Source: Myxococcales bacterium (GTDB taxonomy: Bacteria; Myxococcota_A; UBA9042). From it: 64,000 nt of DNA. Made by a program: the position numbers and the translations under genes. Positions 9,430-19,213 of this stretch are shown in pieces; positions within the stretch are counted from its first letter, which is position 1; each line of letters opens with the position of its first letter. The stretch spans positions 1 through 64,000 of the forward strand of contig CANLIC010000020.1 in NCBI GenBank assembly GCA_947491025.1, in the 5' to 3' direction. Under the pieces are notes generated by a model. The model made no database searches. It worked only from the letters and a program-made list of their open reading frames with translations, and was not told the origin of the DNA.

Positions 9430-9941
9430 GGCGCAAGCTCCTGAAAAGAGGCGACGGCGCGGCGCCGATCGGCGGCGTTGGGCGGAGGGAGGCGAGGTTC
9501 GGGCGACGGTGGCAGGCGAAGCGGCCGCGGGGCGGTGGCGATCAGCGCCCCTGCGCCAGCGGCCTCTGCAGCGGCGATCGCAAGGGCGCGCCGGTGGGCG
9601 CTGCCGCGGCTGAAAGCTCGGCCGGCAAAGCGCATTGGGGAGCGGAGCACAGTTGCGGCATGGGAGCCCAAGCGGAGCGGCACCGCCATCGGCCGGGGCT
9701 GCCCGACGCTGGCGATGGCGGCCGCGATGAGCGCGGCGGCTCCTGCTGCGCCGGCGTCGTCGGGGCAAGTGAGCGTGGGCGGCGGCGGGAGGGCCGGTTG
9801 CCAGGCAGGCGTCGGATCGCGCTTGCCGCGCAGCGCGCGCCAGAGCCGGCGCAACCAATCGCCGTGGCGGCGCGGCCGCCCGTGGTTCTCAGCGCCCGCC
9901 AGCGGCAACGCCGTGCGAGGGTCTTGGCGCGTCGGGCTCAT
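9426..9941 (-). CDS. Small Ala/Pro/Arg-rich protein in the OmpA/DUF4407 cluster
   Basis: A 171-residue protein with no recognised domain. It has a basic N-terminal patch (RRHGDWLRRLWRALRGKR), a Pro-rich stretch, two Ala-rich weakly hydrophobic segments (about 66-81 and 118-142), and a Pro/Arg-rich C-terminus. The reading frame is supported by position: ATG 9941 overlaps the upstream OmpA-domain gene's stop (ATGA), and its own TGA overlaps the DUF4407 start (ATGA). Composition is close to what any frame gives at this GC content, so it rests mainly on the two overlaps. It could be a cytosolic adaptor between the two membrane proteins. Confidence 0.6.
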   Translation of the reverse strand: MSPTRQDPRTALPLAGAENHGRPRRHGDWLRRLWRALRGKRDPTPAWQPALPPPPTLTCPDDAGAAGAAALIAAAIASVGQPRPMAVPLRLGSHAATVLRSPMRFAGRAFSRGSAHRRALAIAAAEAAGAGALIATAPRPLRLPPSPEPRLPPPNAADRRRAVASFQELAP

Positions 9942-11566
9942 GGCGAGGCCTCGGCGGTGGCGGCCGCTGGGGCCTGGACCGCGGCCTGCCAAGCCGGGAT
10001 GTTCGGTGGCTGCAACGGCCGCAGCGGGTGGGTCGCGTCGGGCGCCAGAGGGCAGCGCAGCACGATCTCGAGGCGCCGCTGCAGCCGAAGCCAGCCCGGA
10101 TCGGTCGGCCGTTCGGGCGCTGCGATAGGCGCCGCAGAGCCGGCGCCACGGGCCAAGACAGCGGCGCGCGCGATGGCACCCTCGTCGACCAGCCAATCGG
10201 CGATGGCTTCAGCGCGGCGGCGGGACAGCTCGCGATCGCGCGTCGGATCGCGGGTCGCGGCAGTGTGCCCCACGATCTGGACGCTGGCGCCAGGATGCTG
10301 CCGCAGCAGGCGCGCCAGCTTCCGCAGGTGCGGCGAGGCCTGACGCTCGAGCTGCACCGCGCCCTCAGCGAAGAGACGGTCCGTGGAGAGGTGCAGCATT
10401 CGGTCGCAGCGCCCCGACTTGGGCCAGGTGCTGGCCAGGGCGCGATCCAGCGCGATGCGGCCACCAGCGCCTTCGAGCCGGGCCGCGCGCTCGGCGTCAT
10501 CGTCGCGCGCGAGGGCCTCGGCGCTGCGCTGCTGCACCGCCTCAAGCGCACCGCCTCGGCAGTCGGCCGCGGCGTAGGCATCGAGGGCGAGCCAAAGGAG
10601 CATGAGGCCCATGGCAGCGGCGCGTGCGGCAGGCCAGCCGCTGGCTGCAGTGGCCAAGGCGCAAAAGCCCAGCAGCGCGCCGCCGAGCAAGCCTGCGCCC
10701 TTGCAAGCGCCGACGGAGTAGGCTTCTGCCATGGGTAGCAATGCTGCAGCGCCGGCGAGGGCAGCGCCGAGCAGCCAGGCGAGGCCCGGCGCGCCCCGCC
10801 ATTGCCAGCCGCGCCGGCGGAGCCACCGCTCAGCGCCGAAGAGGGCGAGCGCGCTGAGCCCAGCCAGGCCGAGCACGCGCAGCGTGGGCAGACCTCCAAG
10901 TCCGAGAGCAAACAGCGGCCCAAGCAGGGCCAGCGGCAAGACGCCGAGGGCCACCGGCGCCACGACGCAGCCGAGCCCGACCTGGCCGATGTCGGGCGGG
11001 GCGTGCGATCCGGACGTCGCCGGCGCCCAGCTGATGCCGCCAGCGGCGACGGGCAGGCTGCGGGCGCTGGCGACGAGCGGCGCGGCGCCGATGCGGGCCG
11101 CCTGGGCGCCAATGCGGGCCGAGCGCGCCACGACGCCGGCGAAGGGTTGGTCGGGCTCGTCGAGCAGGCCGATGAGACGACCCTCCAGCAGCAGCAACGA
11201 TCGATCACCGTCGTCGCGTCCAAGGCGCTTGCGGCCCTGCAGAAGAAAGGCCTCGGCCAGCGCGCTTCGCAGCCAACGCGTCTCTCCGCGCAGCCGCAGC
11301 GACATAGGTTCGACGCGACCTAGGGCCAGCGCACCCTCGCGCTGGGCGTCGGATAAGTCGCCAAAGGGCAAGGCGCTGACCACATCCTCTGCCCGTGCTT
11401 CGCGGAGTTCGAGAGCGTGGAGCCGGCCGCCAGGGCTCGACGCCGCGTCGCCTTCGCCCAGCGCCACGCACACGAAATCGCCGCCGATCCAGGTCGCTCT
11501 GGCGCCAAGGGCGCGACGGGCCGGCGCCTCAGCCTCGCTCCCGGCAATTGCGCCCTGTGTCGTCAT
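9938..11566 (-). CDS. Multi-pass membrane protein with C-terminal OmpA-like peptidoglycan-binding domain
   Basis: A 542-residue protein. The N-terminal about 190 residues are soluble with no recognised domain. Hydrophobic helices follow at about 198-222, 226-245, 262-281, 290-310 and 315-333. The C-terminal domain (about 390-505) has the OmpA/MotB pattern: VQIVGHTAATRD, then LSRRRAEAIADWLV and a final RLQRRLEIVL strand. In most OmpA/MotB proteins this domain grips peptidoglycan. Several membrane helices before it resemble stator-like or trans-envelope proteins more than classic OmpA. ATG 11566 has GGAGGG just upstream. The stop overlaps the next gene's start (ATGA). It is the first gene of the tightly overlapping four-gene block. 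Confidence 0.82.
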   Translation of the reverse strand: MTTQGAIAGSEAEAPARRALGARATWIGGDFVCVALGEGDAASSPGGRLHALELREARAEDVVSALPFGDLSDAQREGALALGRVEPMSLRLRGETRWLRSALAEAFLLQGRKRLGRDDGDRSLLLLEGRLIGLLDEPDQPFAGVVARSARIGAQAARIGAAPLVASARSLPVAAGGISWAPATSGSHAPPDIGQVGLGCVVAPVALGVLPLALLGPLFALGLGGLPTLRVLGLAGLSALALFGAERWLRRRGWQWRGAPGLAWLLGAALAGAAALLPMAEAYSVGACKGAGLLGGALLGFCALATAASGWPAARAAAMGLMLLWLALDAYAAADCRGGALEAVQQRSAEALARDDDAERAARLEGAGGRIALDRALASTWPKSGRCDRMLHLSTDRLFAEGAVQLERQASPHLRKLARLLRQHPGASVQIVGHTAATRDPTRDRELSRRRAEAIADWLVDEGAIARAAVLARGAGSAAPIAAPERPTDPGWLRLQRRLEIVLRCPLAPDATHPLRPLQPPNIPAWQAAVQAPAAATAEASP

Positions 11567-11647
11567 GGCCCTCCGACTCGCGAACAGCGGCGCGGCTCCT
11601 GACTGCTGCGCAGGCCGACCACCGGTGCCGCAGCGCGGCCGACCTTG

Positions 11648-13663
11648 TCAGTACGCAAGGCCGGTGATGGTGGCTGGAACGGTCGTGAAGGAGAACGACA
11701 CCGACCAGGCGTCATCCGCCGTGTCGCCGTCGGTGTCGATGTCGGGCTTGAGCATGGCCTTGAAGAGCGTTTTGAAGGTACCCGCGTCGATCCCCATTCC
11801 GGCGAGCACGTCGGCGGGGATCGCGTTGAGCCAGGCGTCGAGAGCCTTCGGGGTCAGCACGCCGCAGATCTTGCCGCCAGTGGTCGTCTGCCACGTCGTT
11901 GCGCCGTCGACACTGCCGACGACGAGCACGTCTTGCAGCGGCAGACCGGCGGGAGGGCCCGCGCCCACGCCAAGCGGCATCGGCACCGATAGGAAGTTGA
12001 ACGTCGCAGAGAGCGCGCCCTTGGCGATCTTGCTGCCTTGGGCCTCGCGCAGGGCCGGGCAGGCGACCGCGCCCGAGAGCAGGTCATAGCTGACGGCGTA
12101 GACGTGGTAGGCGCAGTTGGCGGTGGGGCTGAGCAGGTTGCATCCCGGCGCCGCAGGCGTGCCATCGAGCGCCCGCAGCAAGAACCCCGAGCCGTTGGTG
12201 AGGAAGGGGATGGCCTCGAACATCGGGGCGATTTTCCCGGTGGCGAGGACCTCGCTGAACATCTTCTCGAACGACGAGAACGGCTCGAGGGCGTAGAAGG
12301 CGTTGTCACCAACTCCGTCGCCGGTGAGGTCGCAGGCGTCCTGTGGCTTGGTCAGGGCCAACGAGGCGATTTTCTGCACATTGGCCCATTGGGTCGGCAG
12401 CTGGCACTTGGGGGTCACGCACTGGCCAAGGCTTGGGACGCAGACTTCGCCGACCTTGCACTTCGGGCAGGGCGGGCAGTCCTTGGAGCAGTTGGCAGAC
12501 GACTCGCCTTCGGAGCAGACCTTGTCACCGCAGACTTTGCAGTCCTTGTCGCAGGTGTCGAGGCCCTCGCCTTGGGTGCAGAGGCCGTCGCCGCAGACGG
12601 CTGCGCAGTCGCCTGGGCAGGTGGCTGGACTCTCGGAGGGGTTGCAGACGCCGTTGCCGCAGGTGTCGCAGTCAGCGGGGCAGCCGGCCTTGGTCTCGCC
12701 AAAATCACAGGTACCGTCGCCGCAGTTGCCGCAGTCGGCGGGGCAATTGCTGAGCGTCTCGCCGGCGTCGCAGAGCCCATCGCCGCAGGGGTCGCAGTCG
12801 ACCGGGCAGGTCTGCTTGTCCTCGTTGCTGTCGCAGGACCCGTCGCCGCAATTGTCGCAATCGACCTTGCAGGAGGTGGCGGTCTCAGGGGGATCGCAGC
12901 TCTGGTCGCCGCATACCGCAGGGCAATCTTTCGGGCAGTCGGCGGTGGACTCGCCCACCTCACACAGCGAATCGCCGCAGGGCGGCTGGTAGTCGACGTC
13001 GCACTTGTCTTCCATGCAGGCGTCGAGCGTGTCGGCGAGAACGCTGGCAGCGTCGGGAGTTGCGTCGACGCAGTTCTCGTAGCACCCTTCGTCCTTGCAG
13101 TTGAGGACGCAGTTGTAGAAGCCGACGCAGCCTGCGTCCGCGAGGCAGGAGGTCCACGCACCGTAACAGGACTGCAAGCCGCAGCTTTGGAAGGCCTTGA
13201 ACAGCGTACCGCAGTCCACAGCGCACGTGGCGTAGGTCTCGTCGCCCCCGCAGACGAGGTCGCCACAGGCGGCCTTGCAGTCCACTGGGCACTGCTCACC
13301 CGCTTCGCACTTGCCATTGCCGCAGGTCGTGGCGGCGCCGTCTTGGCCGTCGATGGCGGCATCGGCGTTGCTGGATCCGTCGATTGCGCCTTCATCGGGC
13401 ACGCCGTCAGATGGGGTCCCGTCGGCGCTGGTGGCCCCGTCTGCGTCGACGACGTGGCTTCCGTCACCGCCGGACGCGCTGTCCCCCTCGAGACCCTCAC
13501 CGCTGGCGCCGTCGAGATTGGGGGAGCCACCGCCGCTGTCGCCGTCCGCTGCGCCTTGCTGCGGGGCTGTGCCGGCGCCGACGCCGGAGAAACCGCAGCC
13601 TGGGCCGAGGACCATGCCACTTGCCAGCAAGAGCTTGAGCGTGGCGCCGATCGGACGGTTCAT
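11648..13663 (-). CDS. Secreted Cys-rich repeat protein (putative lipoprotein)
   Basis: A 671-residue exported protein. ATG 13663 is preferred over an in-frame ATG 12 bases upstream because GGGGGAAG lies directly before it. The signal segment reaches a Cys at about 23 (VLGPGC), a poor lipobox, so lipidation is uncertain. An acidic Ser/Gly/Asp stalk (about 24-110) follows, then roughly nine tandem modules of the form CGDGxCxxxExxxxCPxDC (to about 430). Around 150-215 there is a different Cys-rich insert with alpha-helical spacing. The last about 230 residues form a separate domain bounded by Asp-rich DLTGDGVGDN and DIDTDGDTADDAW motifs that look able to bind calcium. It is co-directional with the genes on both sides, 30 bp after the small membrane protein and 81 bp before the OmpA-domain gene. 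Confidence 0.8.
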   Translation of the reverse strand: MNRPIGATLKLLLASGMVLGPGCGFSGVGAGTAPQQGAADGDSGGGSPNLDGASGEGLEGDSASGGDGSHVVDADGATSADGTPSDGVPDEGAIDGSSNADAAIDGQDGAATTCGNGKCEAGEQCPVDCKAACGDLVCGGDETYATCAVDCGTLFKAFQSCGLQSCYGAWTSCLADAGCVGFYNCVLNCKDEGCYENCVDATPDAASVLADTLDACMEDKCDVDYQPPCGDSLCEVGESTADCPKDCPAVCGDQSCDPPETATSCKVDCDNCGDGSCDSNEDKQTCPVDCDPCGDGLCDAGETLSNCPADCGNCGDGTCDFGETKAGCPADCDTCGNGVCNPSESPATCPGDCAAVCGDGLCTQGEGLDTCDKDCKVCGDKVCSEGESSANCSKDCPPCPKCKVGEVCVPSLGQCVTPKCQLPTQWANVQKIASLALTKPQDACDLTGDGVGDNAFYALEPFSSFEKMFSEVLATGKIAPMFEAIPFLTNGSGFLLRALDGTPAAPGCNLLSPTANCAYHVYAVSYDLLSGAVACPALREAQGSKIAKGALSATFNFLSVPMPLGVGAGPPAGLPLQDVLVVGSVDGATTWQTTTGGKICGVLTPKALDAWLNAIPADVLAGMGIDAGTFKTLFKAMLKPDIDTDGDTADDAWSVSFSFTTVPATITGLAY

Positions 13664-13693
13664 CGCTTCCCCCATCGTGCCCAGCGCCGCGCG

Positions 13694-13960
13694 CTAGACG
13701 ATGCCGCCGCCGGCGCCGCAGCGCAGAAAGCCTACCACCGCCATGGTGAGGCCAAAGATCAGGGCACAGATGTAGAGCGCCTGCGAGCGGGCCTGCTTGG
13801 TCTCGGGGTCGCGGTCGGTGGCCAAGCCGAGGACCCCGAGCATCGCGGCCGCCGAGGCCAGGGGGACACCCAACCAATTCATCCAGCCGAGGCAGGGTAT
13901 CAGGCCGCCGAGGACCAGCAACACGCCAAGGACGAGCACGACGAGGGTGGCGGTCTTCAA
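13694..13960 (-). CDS. Small two- to three-helix membrane protein (TTG start)
   Basis: An 88-residue hydrophobic protein. The ATG at 14011 would overlap the preceding gene by 55 bases. A TTG at 13960 is a better start: its TTGA overlaps the upstream TGA stop and GGAG sits 6 bases before it. Hydrophobic segments lie at about 3-20, 27-43 and 62-78, with a charged loop (TDRDPETKQARSQ) between the last two. The spacing suggests a small DUF4190-like or related membrane protein, but I cannot assign a family. It is probably translationally coupled to the DUF2752 gene. Confidence 0.65.
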   Translation of the reverse strand: MKTATLVVLVLGVLLVLGGLIPCLGWMNWLGVPLASAAAMLGVLGLATDRDPETKQARSQALYICALIFGLTMAVVGFLRCGAGGGIV

Positions 13961-14409
13961 GGGTGACTCCGGGTAGGTGGAGGCGATGGCGGGCCACTCG
14001 AGGCGCGCCACGCGCGCACCGCAATCCCGGGCCCGAGCATGAGCAGAAGCCAGGGTAGAGGATAGCAGAGGAGCACACCAGGGTGAAAGGAAAACGCTTC
14101 ACGGAGTTGCAGATGGGTGAGCGCCGAGAAGGCGCGCGACATCCCGCAAAGGCTGCAGCCCGGGCAGGGTTGGATTGGCAGGCCGAGCGCACGGGCGTGG
14201 ACGTCGGCCGCGATGTCGGCGGGAGTGCAGGCGGCGCTGGTCAAGAGCACCGCCGCAGAGCCGGCGATCGCAAGGATGAGCAGCGCCGCGAGCGCCCGCT
14301 GGACGACCGAGCCGGGCACATCGAGTTGACGTGCGAGCAGCTCCGCCCACCGCCAAGGCTGGATGTCGCCACGACGTCCGCTGGGCTGTGCTGGCGAGGG
14401 ATCTGCCAT
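13957..14409 (-). CDS. DUF2752-family membrane protein
   Basis: A 150-residue protein with the DUF2752 core CPGCSLCGMSRAF (about 82-94), followed by the LQLREAFSFHPG segment and a hydrophobic helix (about 110-132). Another helix lies at about 38-58. DUF2752 proteins are small membrane proteins of unknown function; the usual core is CPxCGxTRA, so the LCGMSRA variant is slightly divergent. The start ATG 14409 is the most plausible of several in-frame options. It is divergent from uvrA, with 220 bp between, and is the first gene of the minus-strand cluster that runs to 7100. Confidence 0.7.
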   Translation of the reverse strand: MADPSPAQPSGRRGDIQPWRWAELLARQLDVPGSVVQRALAALLILAIAGSAAVLLTSAACTPADIAADVHARALGLPIQPCPGCSLCGMSRAFSALTHLQLREAFSFHPGVLLCYPLPWLLLMLGPGIAVRAWRASSGPPSPPPTRSHP

Positions 14410-14561
14410 GTCCACGTTGTCACCGGGTGTGCGCCTGCTGTCAATTGCCGCGTCCGCCGCGAAAGCCGAGCGACGGGCGATGTCCAAAGCGACGGCAAAG
14501 CGCCTCCGGTTCGGGTGCGACCGGCCAACGGGAGCCATTGCTAGGCGCCGGGGGGCGACTC

Positions 14562-14593
14562 TTGACAGCGCCCAGGGGGTTAGACAAGTGTCT
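14562..14593 (+). promoter_or_regulatory. uvrA promoter-region TTGACA and overlapping dyad
   Basis: A perfect -35-like TTGACA lies at 14562-14567. Fifteen bases downstream is the dyad AGACA-AG-TGTCT (14582-14593). No good -10 hexamer is seen at 16-18 bases, so the promoter assignment is tentative. The dyad is placed where a repressor such as LexA could act on uvrA, but it does not match the LexA boxes I know from other phyla. Confidence 0.35.
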
Positions 14594-14629
14594 GCGACCC
14601 GGCGGAGATGGCCGGCCGAGGAGTAGCTG

Positions 14630-17665
<3,036 letters not shown>

Positions 17666-17677
17666 ACGTAGTTGCTG

Positions 17678-17706
17678 GCGCCGGCCTGAGCGACCGTGGC
17701 CGGCGC
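17678..17706 (+). terminator. Candidate uvrA terminator hairpin
   Basis: GCGCCGGCC (17678-17686) and GGCCGGCGC (17698-17706) form a perfect 9-bp stem with an 11-base loop, starting 12 bases after the uvrA stop. No long U-tract follows (GAGTTAAGG), so termination may not be strictly intrinsic. Confidence 0.5.
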
Positions 17707-18187
17707 GAGTTAAGGCCTTCCCCTGTCGCTGAGCTTCAGCGAAGCGCGTCATACTTGGCCGATTCGAGACAAGCGTCTCCCTTCCCTCCGGGGAGCCCTT
17801 CGGGCCGAATGGCCGGGTCCCGGAAATTGCCCTTCCCACCGGTGCAAAGCACCGACCACAAACGGCTCCTGCCCCGACCCTTGCGGGTCGAGGTGCCGCC
17901 AGCAGCAGGTTCTTGCAGCCGGAGCGAGCACGGGCCCACGCCCACTCACGGCAGGGCCCTCGGTCGGAGCCCCAAACAACCTTGAGCAAAGATCGTGCCA
18001 GCCCAGGTCGACGCCCGAAAGCCCTATCAACCCAAGGACGCCCGACGAAAGCCTCTGCCCAGCCGCGAGCGAAGTCTCTGATCTCAGAAAGAAGTCCAAG
18101 GCAGGGGGGCAGCAACGCCGGCAACGCGCGCAATCCCGAGCAACCAGCCCCAACTTGTCCAAGACACGACCCTTGGATCGGCCTGAG

Positions 18188-18242
18188 ACCGTCTCAACAC
18201 CGTCTCAACACCGTCTCAACACCGTCTCAACACCGTCTCAAG
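18188..18242. repeat. 11-bp tandem repeat, five copies
   Basis: ACCGTCTCAAC is repeated five times head to tail; the last copy ends in AAG. The first copy overlaps the dyad TGAGAC-C-GTCTCA (18184-18196). It is followed by CCCCAA-type repeats at about 18247-18266. No coding use is apparent. Confidence 0.95.
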
Positions 18243-18282
18243 AGCGCCCCAACCCCAACCCCAACCCACCATCCACCAAGAC

Positions 18283-19035
18283 CTAAATCCCAAGCCGCGC
18301 CAACTCCTCATCATGAGCGGCCACCCACCGCGCAAACAGCAGCAAGAGCAGCGACGCCTCCTCGCTCGGCTGCAGGCTGGCCAAGAACAACTCGTCAGCC
18401 TCGGGATCAGGAGACCCATAGAGCGCACGATAGCGCCGGAAACGGTCCTTCATCGTCGCTTGATCGAGCTCCGGGTGGAACTGAGTCGCCCAGATCGGCA
18501 GCGAGTGGACGCGAAACGCATGCAGCGGGCAGAGCGCCGAGCTCGCCAACGGCTGCACGCCGCTCGGCAGAACCGTGGCGCGGTCGTTGTGACCGACCTG
18601 TGCACGGAAGATGGCAGGAAGGTTCGAAAAGATCGGATCATCGCGCGCCGCGCCCTCAAGCGCGAGGTCGAAGGTGCCGACCTCGCTACGCGCCGGATCG
18701 CGGACCATGGCCCCGCCGATCGATAGCACCAGGATCTGAAAGCCGAAACAGGACGCAAAGGTGGGCTTCCCCCGCAACACCAGGTCATCGCGGGTAAACG
18801 CGACGAGGTCTGCGATCCAGCGATGGGGATCGAGGACCGAGTAGTCGCCAGATCCGCCGATGAGCACCCCGGCGCAGGCCGCCAGCTCCTCCGCGGTCGG
18901 CAAGCGTTCGACCGCGTTCACCGTGAAGAGGTCTTCAGGCTCGAGCTCAAGGCCGCGCAGGAAGCAGAGCCGCTCATGCTCCAGCATGGGATCGCCGGGG
19001 TTGCGTGCCTGCAGCAAGAGGAAGGGTCGGCGCAC
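18283..19035 (-). CDS. Class I glutamine amidotransferase-like protein (GMP synthase GATase-like)
   Basis: A 250-residue protein with a complete GATase triad: nucleophile Cys96 in SCFGFQ, and His187 and Glu189 in QFHPELD. The N-terminus RPFLLLQARNPGDPML is typical of stand-alone GMP-synthase-type GATases. GTG 19035 is chosen as start because GGAG lies 6 bases upstream and the protein then begins right at that conserved segment; an open frame further upstream encodes implausible sequence. Stand-alone GATases of this group lack the synthetase domain; their ammonia acceptor is usually unknown. It is divergent from the S55 peptidase gene and convergent with uvrA. Confidence 0.8.
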   Translation of the reverse strand: MRRPFLLLQARNPGDPMLEHERLCFLRGLELEPEDLFTVNAVERLPTAEELAACAGVLIGGSGDYSVLDPHRWIADLVAFTRDDLVLRGKPTFASCFGFQILVLSIGGAMVRDPARSEVGTFDLALEGAARDDPIFSNLPAIFRAQVGHNDRATVLPSGVQPLASSALCPLHAFRVHSLPIWATQFHPELDQATMKDRFRRYRALYGSPDPEADELFLASLQPSEEASLLLLLFARWVAAHDEELARLGI

Positions 19036-19213
19036 ACGTGACTCCGCTGCGCGCGACCGCAGATCGATGCTGGGTCCCGCGCGTCTGCGCAGCATGCCGG
19101 AGCCGCAGGGCATGGCAATCCGGCTTGCGGTGTTGCAAGCTCCGCCGGCGCTGGTCGACGCCCGACGCGGCGGCAGACGAGGCGGCGGTGCCCCACCTGT
19201 TCGAGGTCGATCC

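Larger units (their letters stand above)
17666..18282. other. Gene-free, hairpin-rich intergenic region
   Basis: No convincing gene is present in these 617 bp between the convergent ends of uvrA and the GATase. Short perfect inverted repeats occur in series: 17727-17741, 17766-17779, 17795-17805, 17840-17854, 17875-17890, 18077-18088 and 18184-18196. The second half of the stretch is rich in C and A on the plus strand. It ends in an 11-bp tandem repeat. It did not match RNase P RNA, tmRNA, SRP RNA or tRNA when read on either strand. An unrecognised structured RNA, a decayed mobile or REP-like element, or plain terminator sequence are all possible. Confidence 0.6.

Noticed and set aside
9430..9858. 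N-terminal extension of the DUF4407 protein
   Set aside because: Arg/Ala-rich shadow of the overlapping 171-residue gene. The ATGA overlap at 9426-9429 gives a better start right before the known domain pattern.
12038..13966. Long plus-strand open frame of Gly/Ala/Val-rich sequence
   Set aside because: Antisense shadow of the Cys-rich putative lipoprotein, whose repeat pattern and signal segment are clear.
17749..18162. Possible small gene on the minus strand in the gene-free region
   Set aside because: No Shine-Dalgarno, no domain, and composition unlike coding sequence; several hairpins fall inside it.
17666..18282. RNase P RNA, tmRNA or SRP RNA
   Set aside because: None of the conserved core sequences of these RNAs could be found on either strand.
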